DNA from: Muribaculum intestinale
GTDB lineage: Bacteria > Bacteroidota > Bacteroidia > Bacteroidales > Muribaculaceae
DNA: 64,000 nt
Assembly: GCF_002201515.1 (NCBI RefSeq)
Contig: NZ_CP021421.1
Coordinates: 2,976,001-3,040,000 of the forward strand
Direction: 5' to 3'
Position 1 is the stretch's first letter. Each line of letters begins with the position of its first letter. The position numbers and the translations under genes are program-made. Below the pieces are notes generated by a model that saw only the letters and a program-made list of their open reading frames with translations, did not search any database and was not told the origin of the DNA. This document shows positions 46,328 to 55,373 of the stretch, one piece after another.

Positions 46328-46906
46328 ATGGAAAAGAACAATGCATTAGAAGCCCTTGTTGACATTACCAATAATAATCTTGGCTATGTGCCGTCGACAC
46401 CGACCGAATTCAATGAGCTTAGTCGGCTTATTCAGCAGAAGACTGGACGTTCATTGAGCTTGTCGTCAATTAAACGTATATGGGGCTATGTGAAATATGA
46501 GGGATTTCCGTCTGTGACCACACTTAATATTCTCGCCCAATATAATGAATTCAAGGATTGGGAATCGTTTATGTTTCATAATATGGAGAATGATACCTGT
46601 GACTCCGGATTTATAAATGAGTCGGCTGTGAATGCTGACAGCCTTAAATGTGGCGACATGCTTGTGTTGACATGGGGTGTTGACAAATCCTGTGAGATAG
46701 AGTGTATCTCACATATGAGGTTTCGTGTCAATAGCTCGCAGAATATTAAATTGTTAGTCGGCGACAAGTTTACTCTCCACACTTTGTGTATCGGACATCC
46801 AATATATGTCTGTGATATTGAGCGCGGCGATATTCGTGTGCCTGCTTACATAGGCGCGAAAAAAGGAGGCATTACATCAATTTCATTCATGCCTTGTCCG
46901 AAATAG
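46328..46906 (+). CDS. small cytosolic protein of the fimbrillin-kinase operon
   Basis: 192 residues. The N-terminal 90 residues (LSRLIQQKTGRSLSLSSIKRIWGYVKYEGFPSVTTLNILAQYNEFKDWESF) look like a DNA-binding domain of a type found in Bacteroidetes regulators, with a helix-turn-helix-like stretch. The C-terminal part is beta-rich and may sense a ligand. Last gene of the operon, 18 bases after the kinase. A transcription factor regulated by the kinase is plausible but not proven. Confidence 0.6.
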   Translation: MEKNNALEALVDITNNNLGYVPSTPTEFNELSRLIQQKTGRSLSLSSIKRIWGYVKYEGFPSVTTLNILAQYNEFKDWESFMFHNMENDTCDSGFINESAVNADSLKCGDMLVLTWGVDKSCEIECISHMRFRVNSSQNIKLLVGDKFTLHTLCIGHPIYVCDIERGDIRVPAYIGAKKGGITSISFMPCPK

Positions 46907-46974
46907 CCGGCAATTTTCATGGCAGGCAAATCGGCAAGGTTGGGCATACAAGCCGATGTAATTCTAAAAAAAGT

Positions 46975-47011
46975 GGGTCTGTGCCGAAAGCATTGTTATC
47001 GACACAGACCC
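46975..47011. terminator. bidirectional hairpin between convergent genes
   Basis: GGGTCTGTG (46975-46983) and CACAGACCC (47003-47011) around a 19-base loop, between the end of the fimbrillin operon and the convergent gene at 47045-49123. AAAAAA precedes the stem on the plus strand, i.e. a T-run for minus-strand transcripts. Confidence 0.7.
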
Positions 47012-47044
47012 GTGGATTGGTTACGAGGGGTAAAATGGGATATT

Positions 47045-49123
47045 TCAGATGGTGAATTTTGTAGCGGTAGTCGGAGTGCGCAGTATGTATACACCTTTGG
47101 CCAAAGAGGGCAGGGGATATGTGCCGCATGCCGGGCTATCGTAATGCTTTACAATTCGACCCTGCATATCAAGAATATCGATTGAGGCTGCAGTCTTGTT
47201 GATGATAAGGGATGACCCTTTGATTTCAATTGAGCCATCGTCGTGAATTCGGTCGATTGAAGTTACCGGTTCATTCTCGAGTGCGTTGATACGATATAGT
47301 CCCATTCCGCCTCCGGATGCGTAGACGAGCAGATGGCCCAGCAGATTGCTGTCATCGGACTGGGTGGTTTCACTTTGTTCTCCTGCAGGAATGAATGTCA
47401 TGTCAAGTGCTTGGAACAGTGATGTGGAAAGCCCTGTTTCTTTGAATAGATCCCACAGGGGCACAATGTTGCCCGGCTCAAATCCGAGTGCCGGGTCTTT
47501 GATTTGAATTAATTGTACGGCTGTGGCATTATTGTTGTCTGAGATATGCCCGTATGCGGCCACAGTGATATCGCCAATCTTCACTACGGGAAATCCTGAC
47601 ATGCGTTTTGTGTCCGTAGCCGGGGCTATATCCATTTCCGGAGTAATGGCATCGCTGAGTTTATTTTTCAGAGTTGCAGTCATTTCGGTTTCCTCAAGTT
47701 CATAAAATGCCGGCTCGTAGTTGTCGTAGTCGGCAAAGTCTGTTTTACCGACAACTAATGCAGGTGTGGCATGGGTGTAGACATGCGTGTTATCAACCGG
47801 ATATATTTTGGGCGTATACGACGAAAATATCTTTTCTGTTGATGCAAACGGATTTACATCAATCGTATAGGATTTAAATGGTGGAAACGTGGAGTTCTTG
47901 TTTGCCATGTCCCACGTCTTTATATTGGTGTCCCAGATGTCAGTCGGATTGCTATTGGCACTGCGGCTGTATTTCATACCCCATACCCGATAAGGCTTGT
48001 TTATTATATCGCCGCTTATTGTGCCAAACATATAGTCGGTTTCATTTGCAGCAAGTTTGATATCTTCGTGAAAGTCGATAGTGTCGGCAATCAAGGTGGC
48101 AATCCCTCCGGTGACCTCTTTTATCTTTGACAAATCGAGAGTAAACGCGGCCGTTGCATAAGTGGGTTTCTGGAAGCTGGACCCGAGGCCGGACTTGGAA
48201 TGCAACGGAGGACACATGAAGTATGGAGTGCCGGCATCGTCGACGCGAAGCCATGGCATCATCCGGCACCCTGTCTGGTCGATTTCGTTGCCGTTTTTGT
48301 TTTTAATCCGTACGGTGGACAGAAAATTGCCTGTGGCGAGGTCATATCGGTATAGCATCAGGCGGTCAGGACTTGGATTATTCACCTGGTTATCGTATTT
48401 GCCTGTTACTGCAGGGTGAAAACTGCATGAAGAGCCGACTCCGATATAGATTGTCCCATTGCTTACAATTGCCCCGTGTGAGAAACTATCGAACGGAGAG
48501 TTGTCGCAGTTCTCTAGTGTTCCGATTAACTCGGAACGGTTGAGTGGATTGAGGCCCGGAGGAGTGGTGGGCATAAGCGGCTGTCCGTTTAGCCCCGATC
48601 TGAGCCATACTGATTCAATCGACAGTTTTGTGTCATCGGATATCGGGATATCTTCGTAAGTGTTTGTGTCGACGGTCATACAGTATCCTTGGCTGTCTGA
48701 TACTTTTGTGCCCGTAATTTTGGTTAGTTTTGCAGCGTTATATGAAGATGAGGCCGGCGGTGAATCGTAGACCCTGAAATCACACCAGCTGGTGCCTGGA
48801 GTGTATACTGCCGCACGATAATAATACTGGCCTTCAGGAATTTCCGACGGGTCGAGGTTCAGCGTAAAGTAACGATGTCTATCCTTTTCGACCTTATATG
48901 CTTTTTCGATAAATGTGAAATCCGGATATTTACTGAGCTCGATGTAGAGAGACTCTTTATCGGTAGTGTCGTATTTTTCCGGGAATTGAATCTCAATGGT
49001 ATAGACATCCTTTGCTTCATTATGGGTTATATACCATATCTCATAGACATCATTCAGAGCGTGAACAGATGGTGTGACGGCAGGCCCTAAAAGAGCCGCA
49101 AGGAGTAAAAATCTTTTCCTCAT
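47045..49123 (-). CDS. secreted protein with T9SS type A C-terminal sorting domain
   Basis: 692 residues. Signal peptide KRFLLLAALLGPAVTPSVHA. The last 70 residues have the sorting-domain pattern (SLIINKTAASIDILDMQGRIVKHY ... LAKGVYILRTPTTATKFTI), so the protein should be exported by type IX secretion and anchored at the surface or released. In between is a large beta-rich region, probably a propeller (repeated aromatic/Gly strands such as GTIYIGVGSS and LMLYRYDLATGNFLSTV), preceded by an Fn3-like or SusE-like domain. No enzymatic motif recognised. Confidence 0.82.
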   Translation of the reverse strand: MRKRFLLLAALLGPAVTPSVHALNDVYEIWYITHNEAKDVYTIEIQFPEKYDTTDKESLYIELSKYPDFTFIEKAYKVEKDRHRYFTLNLDPSEIPEGQYYYRAAVYTPGTSWCDFRVYDSPPASSSYNAAKLTKITGTKVSDSQGYCMTVDTNTYEDIPISDDTKLSIESVWLRSGLNGQPLMPTTPPGLNPLNRSELIGTLENCDNSPFDSFSHGAIVSNGTIYIGVGSSCSFHPAVTGKYDNQVNNPSPDRLMLYRYDLATGNFLSTVRIKNKNGNEIDQTGCRMMPWLRVDDAGTPYFMCPPLHSKSGLGSSFQKPTYATAAFTLDLSKIKEVTGGIATLIADTIDFHEDIKLAANETDYMFGTISGDIINKPYRVWGMKYSRSANSNPTDIWDTNIKTWDMANKNSTFPPFKSYTIDVNPFASTEKIFSSYTPKIYPVDNTHVYTHATPALVVGKTDFADYDNYEPAFYELEETEMTATLKNKLSDAITPEMDIAPATDTKRMSGFPVVKIGDITVAAYGHISDNNNATAVQLIQIKDPALGFEPGNIVPLWDLFKETGLSTSLFQALDMTFIPAGEQSETTQSDDSNLLGHLLVYASGGGMGLYRINALENEPVTSIDRIHDDGSIEIKGSSLIINKTAASIDILDMQGRIVKHYDSPACGTYPLPSLAKGVYILRTPTTATKFTI

Positions 49124-49185
49124 GTGTTGATTTGGTTTATTAAGGTTAGTAAATATTGGTTATGGGGGTTAATATGTTATATTTG

Positions 49186-49218
49186 CAAATGTATACAAAA
49201 AAAACGTAAACGTACAAA
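49186..49218 (-). promoter_or_regulatory. promoter of the T9SS-exported protein gene
   Basis: Minus strand: TTTG (49218-49215), 21 bases, TACATTTG (49193-49186), both matching the Bacteroidetes consensus. Leader of about 55 nt. Confidence 0.65.
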
Positions 49219-49318
49219 TGTTTGCCTTGTAAAATTTGGTTAAATTGTTTAAATATGGTTTTTGCAGCATTAAAAAGCCTCTGAAATGGTGTTGCCCCCA
49301 AGTAATGTCATAAAAAAA

Positions 49319-49356
49319 CAATGGTGCAAACCCCATGATGGAAGTTTGCACCATTG
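49319..49356 (-). terminator. terminator after the epimerase gene
   Basis: Perfect 13-bp stem CAATGGTGCAAAC / GTTTGCACCATTG with a 12-base loop; on the minus strand it is followed by TTTTTTTATG. Located about 55 bases past the epimerase stop. The rest of 49219-49318 shows no gene. Confidence 0.85.
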
Positions 49357-49411
49357 ACTGTTATCCCTCTCGGGATTGTTTATATGCTTGTAGGATGCTC
49401 GCGAAGTGTGC

Positions 49412-50407
49412 TTATTCGGATTTGAATGTGATGTCGTCGGGACGAGGATGCACGAATTCAAACTCGAGCGTGCGGGCGAGTCCCTCGTCGAGGGTGTATG
49501 GCGCTTTGAATCCGCAGGTGTGCACTTTTGTTGCGTCAAATTCTGTGGTGGCGCAGAATTTCTTGACGCGAACTGAAGATACGGTAAGTTTCTTTCCGGT
49601 GATTTTCGCGAGTAAATCGAAACAGTATCCGCCCGTCATTCCGAGCCAGTAAGGGAAGTGTGTGGCCGGGATATGCTTGTTCAGCACCTTTGACACATGC
49701 GCCACAAGCTGATTCATGTTATTGTCGGGCTTATCGATATAGTTGAACACATTGTAGCCCTCGGTGATATTGTCGATCATGTATTTCACAAACGCCACAA
49801 TATTGCCGACATAAGCCATCGACTTCTTGTTCTCGCCCTTGCCCACCATCAGGAACTTGCCCGAGGATATCTGTTTGAGCAGATTGTAGACATTTCCACG
49901 GTTGCGTTCTCCGAATATTACGGTGGGGCGTATGATGTTGATGTTCCAGTCGGGATGCGACTCATACCATTTCTGAAGCACTTCCTCGGCCTGCCACTTC
50001 GACTTGCCGTAGTGGTTGAACGGATCGGCCGGATGGTTTTCATCGGGATTCTTCTTGTTGAGGCCGTAGACAGCCACCGACGAGAAGAATATTATACGGT
50101 GTATGCCGTTCTTCTCCATGGCCTTGAGAGTCACTTCCATGCCCCCGACGTTGGTGTCGTAGTATAGCGACACGGGCGACACATCGTCGCGGTGCTGCGC
50201 GGCCAACAGAATTACTACGTCGGCGCCTTTAAGCTCGCGGTCCATCTGCTCCTGTGAGCGGACATCGCCTATTGTGGTGATTTCATTGAAGAAATGACTC
50301 GGCTGCAGGTCGATATTGCTGCATGTATATTTTGCCGGCTCCTCCTTAAGGAGATTAATCAGCCGGGTGCCGACGAAACCGCTGGCACCAATCATTGCTA
50401 TTTTCAT
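49412..50407 (-). CDS. NAD-dependent epimerase/dehydratase family protein
   Basis: 331 residues, extended SDR fold. N-terminal Rossmann motif MIGASGFVGTRLI, the SSVAVYG strand and the catalytic HYGKSK (Tyr-x-x-x-Lys). Substrate unknown; a nucleotide-sugar epimerase or dehydratase for the polysaccharide is likely. It is the distal gene of locus 2, separated from it by the toxin-antitoxin pair on the other strand, so it needs its own promoter or read-through. Confidence 0.87.
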   Translation of the reverse strand: MKIAMIGASGFVGTRLINLLKEEPAKYTCSNIDLQPSHFFNEITTIGDVRSQEQMDRELKGADVVILLAAQHRDDVSPVSLYYDTNVGGMEVTLKAMEKNGIHRIIFFSSVAVYGLNKKNPDENHPADPFNHYGKSKWQAEEVLQKWYESHPDWNINIIRPTVIFGERNRGNVYNLLKQISSGKFLMVGKGENKKSMAYVGNIVAFVKYMIDNITEGYNVFNYIDKPDNNMNQLVAHVSKVLNKHIPATHFPYWLGMTGGYCFDLLAKITGKKLTVSSVRVKKFCATTEFDATKVHTCGFKAPYTLDEGLARTLEFEFVHPRPDDITFKSE

Positions 50408-50430
50408 AAGAACTTTTTATTATGGATTTA

Positions 50431-50461
50431 TTGTTTTAAATGCAAAGAGTTATTATATTTG
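50431..50461 (+). promoter_or_regulatory. promoter of the MNT/HEPN pair
   Basis: TTGT (50431-50434), 19 bases, TATATTTG (50454-50461): a good Bacteroidetes promoter. The predicted start near 50468 leaves only about 10 nt before the MNT ATG. Confidence 0.6.
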
Positions 50462-50477
50462 CAGAAATCAGTGGATT

Positions 50478-50777
50478 ATGAACAGGAGTTTTATCCATAA
50501 AATTCAGCGCTATTTTGCCGGGCAGCCTGTCGTGAAGGCATGGCTGTTTGGCTCTATGTCACGTGGAGAGAATAATTCCCAGAGTGATGTCGACATACTT
50601 GTCGAATTTGATCCGGAAGCAAATGTCGGACTGTTCAAGCATGCCTCGATGGTAATGGATTTGGAGAATATACTGAGCCGGGCGGTTGACCTTGTCACTG
50701 ACGGCACTCTGTTTCCATGGGTTCGCGAACAGGTGGAAAAAGATAAAATCCTTATTTATGAGAGAAAAACTGCGTGA
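50478..50777 (+). CDS. MNT-type nucleotidyltransferase antitoxin
   Basis: 99 residues starting at MNRSFIHKIQ (50478). The minimal nucleotidyltransferase motif is complete: AWLFGSMSRGENNSQSDVDILVEF, with Gly-Ser and the two catalytic Asp. MNT partners of HEPN toxins adenylylate and so neutralize the toxin (MntA/HepT family knowledge). Overlaps the HEPN gene by 20 nt. Confidence 0.88.
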   Translation: MNRSFIHKIQRYFAGQPVVKAWLFGSMSRGENNSQSDVDILVEFDPEANVGLFKHASMVMDLENILSRAVDLVTDGTLFPWVREQVEKDKILIYERKTA

Positions 50778-51105
50778 TTCCGGCCGACTTCGCCACATGC
50801 TTCATGCGATGGAAAATATCTGCCGGTTTATGTCAGATAAGACTCTTGATGATTTTGAAGTTGATTCATTGCTATATTATGCGGTAATCAAGAATCTTGA
50901 AATTATCGGAGAGGCTGCCTACATGCTGACACCGGAATTTAAGGAAACACATCAGTCAACCCCCTGGAATCAGATTATAGGAATGCGTCATTTCTTAGTA
51001 CATGGTTACTACCAGATTGACTCTCATGAAGGATGGAACACCATAAAGAATGATTTGCGACCCCTAAGAATTCAGCTTTTACAGTACCTGGAGGAGTTGG
51101 ATTAA
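50758..51105 (+). CDS. HEPN-domain (HepT/DUF86-like) toxin
   Basis: 115 residues starting at MREKLRDSG (50758). The HEPN active-site motif RX4HXY is present as RHFLVHGY, and the preceding helix IKNLEIIGEAAYML is typical of DUF86. Expected to be an RNase whose Tyr is modified by the adjacent MNT protein. Its end overlaps the stop of the opposite-strand glycosyltransferase by 4 nt. Confidence 0.88.
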   Translation: MREKLRDSGRLRHMLHAMENICRFMSDKTLDDFEVDSLLYYAVIKNLEIIGEAAYMLTPEFKETHQSTPWNQIIGMRHFLVHGYYQIDSHEGWNTIKNDLRPLRIQLLQYLEELD

Positions 51106-51866
51106 ATATGCATTTTGTTTTTGATTAGATTCAAGGCTTTTGGAGCAAGGCGACGGAGTAAATAGAAAGGCGGCACCTTGAACCCATTTTTGCGGAATGC
51201 ACGAAGCACATTCTTGTTTCCTTGAATGATTTTGCCGATAGAGCCTGTGCTCTCGCCTCCCATGCGCATCTTTACGAATGTATGGGGAATATAGCGATTA
51301 GAAAGACGATTAGCCTCCAAGAAACGGAGCATTAGCTCAAAGTCGGCGGAGACATCAAATGAAATGTCAAAGCCGCCTAATCTTTCGTAGCATTTACGAC
51401 GGGCATAAAATGTAGGATGAGCGGGATGCCACCCCTTCAGAAATGCGCCCGGCCGATGCTGAGACCCTCGCCACTGTCGTACGACTCTTGATGTATCGGA
51501 GGCATCGACAAAATCAAGATCTCCATAAACCGCCTCGACGTTCCGACATTCTTCGGCAATTCGTGACAGAACATCCGAATCAGCATAAAAGTCGTCGGAA
51601 TTAAGAATTCCGATTATATCGCCGGTAGCACGGGCTATACCCTTGTTCATTGCGTCATACAGTCCTTTGTCTTTGCCGGTATGCCAATGCAGACGACCAT
51701 CAAATTTCGGAATGTATTCCTCTACAATATCGTGAGTATTGTCGGACGATCCGCCGTCGATTATCAAAATCTCATAGTTCGTATATGATTGCTGAAGCAC
51801 ACTTTCTAATGTGTCACGGAGAGTCGCACCGCTATTCCACGTAGCGGTGATAATGGATATTTTCAT
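51102..51866 (-). CDS. glycosyltransferase family 2 of polysaccharide locus 2
   Basis: 254 residues. Same architecture as the locus 1 enzyme at 23075-23860: KISIITATWNSGATLRDTLES, LIIDGGSSDNT, DXD-like GILNSDDF. A sugar transferase on the cytoplasmic side. The 5' ends of the two genes are also nearly identical at base level, so the gene was duplicated or exchanged between the loci. Confidence 0.88.
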   Translation of the reverse strand: MKISIITATWNSGATLRDTLESVLQQSYTNYEILIIDGGSSDNTHDIVEEYIPKFDGRLHWHTGKDKGLYDAMNKGIARATGDIIGILNSDDFYADSDVLSRIAEECRNVEAVYGDLDFVDASDTSRVVRQWRGSQHRPGAFLKGWHPAHPTFYARRKCYERLGGFDISFDVSADFELMLRFLEANRLSNRYIPHTFVKMRMGGESTGSIGKIIQGNKNVLRAFRKNGFKVPPFYLLRRLAPKALNLIKNKMHI

Positions 51867-51972
51867 AAAATGGAGAAACTATTTGGACAATTTTAATTTA
51901 GAACTGTTCAGAAAACAATTCCATAAATTAACATTAGACGTATTGAGTGTTAACTTAATATTCTGTTGTAAG

Positions 51973-53202
51973 TCAGCTTTTTGGGTTTATGAGATTATTA
52001 TATATCTCAAAGTACTCTTTAAAATGAGCTTCTTTATCGAAATTTTTAAGTGCATAGTCTCTACAGGTTGATTGCTTGAAACGCACATTCGTACAATTTA
52101 TGATTTCCATTATTGCATTATTCAAGCCTTCAATATCACCCTGCTCTACGACTAATCCAATAGACTGATTGACCGATTCAGGAGAGCCTCCGGTTCTATA
52201 AGTAATGACTGGAGTACCACATGCGATTGATTCTAAATTTGTGGTAGGATATGTGTCTGCCCAGGTTGGATTAATAAATGCTATCGCATTTGAATATAGA
52301 AGACTTAATTCGTGTATGCTTTCTGTGCGCTTAATTCCTATTATACCGGCAGGTAAATTGTCACTTATTTTATCGGAGACTCCGACAAGTACAATTCCAA
52401 TATCCTCAGACAGAATTTTACGAAGTTGGTAAAAATCATATAATCCCTTGTCTTTTGTCCAGGTTCCGGCAACACCTAATACATATTTTTTATTGGCCGG
52501 AATAGCATATTTATCAATGTTAAAAGACGATGGTTCTTTAGGGCAAAATGCGGTCAAATCTATGCCATTGTGAATTACTCTTGTAGTGGTAAATTTAAAA
52601 AATGATTCCTTTAAGAGATTATCAATCCAATTGCTGACTGGAATTAAGATTAGATTATCGAGTGATGTGAATTTCTCTTTTTTAATCTTGTGATTTTTCT
52701 TTGACCGATCAAATAAGAATGAAGCTGGATATTCTTTTTTTAGGGGGCAATTGTAGCAGGTTGCTTTCCATTTATCACAATTGGCCGTTACAAAGTGAGA
52801 GCAATGCCCCGTAATAGTCCAGCAGTCGTGTAATGTCCATACTACTGGGCCACCCCATTCTTTGAGATAATCGAATAATATCTCATAGTTTATGTAATAG
52901 CCGTGTATATTATGGAGATGAATGATATCCGGATTAATGGCCTTAATTTGTTTGATAAAATGTTTTGTAGCTTTATTTGATGCTAATCCATGATTATCAA
53001 ATAGACGAGTCTGCAGGCCATGGAGATTCATGTCAAAGTCGGTACCTATGCGAATTAGTTTGGATTGACTGTGTGGATTGCCCCTTCCATATGCAATCCA
53101 ACTCTCCCATCCGGCCTCGATAGCAATTCTCCCTATATCTTCGGCTATTTTACCTGTAGATCCCCAATTGGCTGTGACATTAATTTGTAGAAGTGTTGGC
53201 AT
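51973..53202 (-). CDS. glycosyltransferase family 4
   Basis: About 409 residues; Met at 53205 or 53202 could start. N-terminal acceptor domain with INVTANWGSTGKIAEDIG and HLHNIHGYYINY; donor domain with VLGVAGTWTKDKGLYDF and the family motif in NLESIACGTPVITYRTGG. A Cys-rich segment (CDKWKATCYNCPLKKEYP) near residue 145 is common in WcaL-like capsule transferases. AT-rich. Confidence 0.88.
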   Translation of the reverse strand: MPTLLQINVTANWGSTGKIAEDIGRIAIEAGWESWIAYGRGNPHSQSKLIRIGTDFDMNLHGLQTRLFDNHGLASNKATKHFIKQIKAINPDIIHLHNIHGYYINYEILFDYLKEWGGPVVWTLHDCWTITGHCSHFVTANCDKWKATCYNCPLKKEYPASFLFDRSKKNHKIKKEKFTSLDNLILIPVSNWIDNLLKESFFKFTTTRVIHNGIDLTAFCPKEPSSFNIDKYAIPANKKYVLGVAGTWTKDKGLYDFYQLRKILSEDIGIVLVGVSDKISDNLPAGIIGIKRTESIHELSLLYSNAIAFINPTWADTYPTTNLESIACGTPVITYRTGGSPESVNQSIGLVVEQGDIEGLNNAIMEIINCTNVRFKQSTCRDYALKNFDKEAHFKEYFEIYNNLINPKS

Positions 53203-53215
53203 CATTTATCAATAA

Positions 53216-54559
53216 TTAATATTTTCTTAACACCTTGGAACATAGCGATATAGTAAATATGAAACATAATATTGTACCCACACAATATGCTGTGCTGCTC
53301 AATAAGTCACCTCGTAAAATAAATATACTTGAGCCTATAAAAATCAAGTATATACCTGCTTCTTTGTTAAATTTGTCTTTCCATTTATACCAATATAGCG
53401 AATCTAACTTTGCGCATACATATGCAAGGATTATAGAAAATAATATAATGCCCCAAAAACCAAAATTTACAAATCCTTCTGCCCAATAAGGCATTGAAAC
53501 ATTTGTATGACTTGCATGATATAATGTCGTAAATTGATGACCGCTTCCTAATGGTTTTGAAGACCAAATCGATCGTGGGATAAAAAAAGTAAAAGGTCCA
53601 AGCAACTGATATCCAAATGTAATCCAATCATATTTTATTACAGCCATAAATAGTTGCGAAGCGTCAAAATTTATATTGTCTAAGAAATCCATTGACCACT
53701 TGAACTCAAAATTGCCATCCCATCTTCGAAAAATGTTTAAAAAAGGGAATATAAAAAAAAGTCCACACCAAATTATCCACATAAATATATTGTGACGCAA
53801 TCGATTACCTCCCCATAGTATAAAAATAGGTAACCAATACATCGCAACAGCATTCCGAGATAATCCTGTCGGGCATAGCACTATAAGCATGCATAACAGA
53901 CCTATAAATTTATATATTGATGGTGATTTAAATAGAAATAATATTGTTGTAACCGCAAATGGAATTGGTCGTATTATTTTGTCGAATATTAAATAGATGC
54001 TACTGTTTACTTCTAATGACGAGTCATTCAGCAGATACTCGTCGGTTAGCCCTCTGAAGAAAAGCCGATATGGATTAAAATCCATATAACACAAAGTAAT
54101 GAATGTACTAAATATCGCTGCTACAACTAAACTGAAATAATTGACTCTTATAATTGGAATATTATATGATTGGTGTTTTATTTTATTTAATTCTATTTTT
54201 GCTACTTCTGAATATGTAATCTGTGTAATTAATATGATTAGAAATAGCATTATTTGGAATCCAATGTAATCAGATGAATTAAATATATTTGGGAATGTCA
54301 GAGTATTTGTATGATTATAATATTGTATTGCATTTGCTAAAATAAAGAAAACATATATAAATAACATTATCATTTTGTACAATGTAAATGGTCTATTCGC
54401 ATTGCTAAACATGATGCAATTGCAGATTAGTGTATTTAGAAAAGCAAATAGAAGGAATGGAAAATCAGTAATCCCAATATTGTAAAAATACAACAATGTA
54501 ATTAACGAGATAAATAGTGGAATTAAACTATATGTTTTTTTATACATGTAATATATCAT
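53216..54559 (-). CDS. Wzy-like polysaccharide polymerase
   Basis: 447 residues with about twelve hydrophobic segments and a periplasmic loop holding FIPRSIWSSKPLGSG, the same motif as in the locus 1 polymerase. A Met at residue 5 (MYKKTYSL) may be the true start. Expected to polymerize repeat units. Very AT-rich, like its neighbours. Confidence 0.84.
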   Translation of the reverse strand: MIYYMYKKTYSLIPLFISLITLLYFYNIGITDFPFLLFAFLNTLICNCIMFSNANRPFTLYKMIMLFIYVFFILANAIQYYNHTNTLTFPNIFNSSDYIGFQIMLFLIILITQITYSEVAKIELNKIKHQSYNIPIIRVNYFSLVVAAIFSTFITLCYMDFNPYRLFFRGLTDEYLLNDSSLEVNSSIYLIFDKIIRPIPFAVTTILFLFKSPSIYKFIGLLCMLIVLCPTGLSRNAVAMYWLPIFILWGGNRLRHNIFMWIIWCGLFFIFPFLNIFRRWDGNFEFKWSMDFLDNINFDASQLFMAVIKYDWITFGYQLLGPFTFFIPRSIWSSKPLGSGHQFTTLYHASHTNVSMPYWAEGFVNFGFWGIILFSIILAYVCAKLDSLYWYKWKDKFNKEAGIYLIFIGSSIFILRGDLLSSTAYCVGTILCFIFTISLCSKVLRKY

Positions 54560-54575
54560 TAGTCATAATATAATA

Positions 54576-55373
54576 TCACTTAATAACCTTGTAGTCAGTT
54601 ATGTGCGTATGTATCGAATTTAAGTCTGGCAAATTTTCATAGTCACCATATATCTTTGATAAATAAGATTCATAGTTATTCGGGACCGGTAGTAATAAAT
54701 TTTCAAATCTGACATATTTTAAAGGGAATATATCCTTATATTCTCTTTTTGCATGATATGAAGACCCTAATTTGTGCCTAAGTATGGAGGTATTTTTTAG
54801 AGAATCTATCAATTTTAAAATTGGATAAATGGTAATATATACGCATTTAAAAATTGACTTCTTGACTTTGGATATAAGATTATTGTCACAATATATACTT
54901 CTCCAATATATTATCCCTGCAATACGGTGCGCCCAATATGAGTTGGATTTAGTCAAATGAAATATATCAATAAACAATCCTTTATATTTATATTTCTTAT
55001 CATATCCGAATTTTTCACTTATAACAGTGTTTAAATCTCGTAATTTTGCAAATGGCATTATATAATTTTCGTCATTTAGTTGAGATTGAATCACGTAATT
55101 TCCCTTTGAATGAATTCCAAATTCATATAATAATTTTTGATAGTCTTCATCCAACATCTCTACATCAACATCATCGTCCCATGGAATAAAACCGCCATGC
55201 CTTATAGCTCCAAGACATGTTCCTGACGAAAGCCAATATTTGATACCATGTTCATTACAAAAATCATCAAAAAAACGCAACAAATCTAACAGTCGAATTT
55301 GAAGTTGTCTTAGAGGAGATCCATCAGGATTAAATTGCTGCCGCAGTTTTAATTGGGTAGTGTAATCAATCAT
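54576..55373 (-). CDS. LicD-family phosphotransferase
   Basis: 265 residues. The LicD pattern is clear near residues 36-70: FFDDFCNEHGIKYWLSSGTCLGAIRHGGFIPWDDDVDVEML, with the paired Asp of the active site. LicD proteins transfer phosphocholine or related phospho-alkanolamines from a CDP-activated donor to a glycan. The cytidylyltransferase-type fusion in the same operon could supply that donor. Overlaps the flippase gene by 4 nt. Confidence 0.9.
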   Translation of the reverse strand: MIDYTTQLKLRQQFNPDGSPLRQLQIRLLDLLRFFDDFCNEHGIKYWLSSGTCLGAIRHGGFIPWDDDVDVEMLDEDYQKLLYEFGIHSKGNYVIQSQLNDENYIMPFAKLRDLNTVISEKFGYDKKYKYKGLFIDIFHLTKSNSYWAHRIAGIIYWRSIYCDNNLISKVKKSIFKCVYITIYPILKLIDSLKNTSILRHKLGSSYHAKREYKDIFPLKYVRFENLLLPVPNNYESYLSKIYGDYENLPDLNSIHTHITDYKVIK

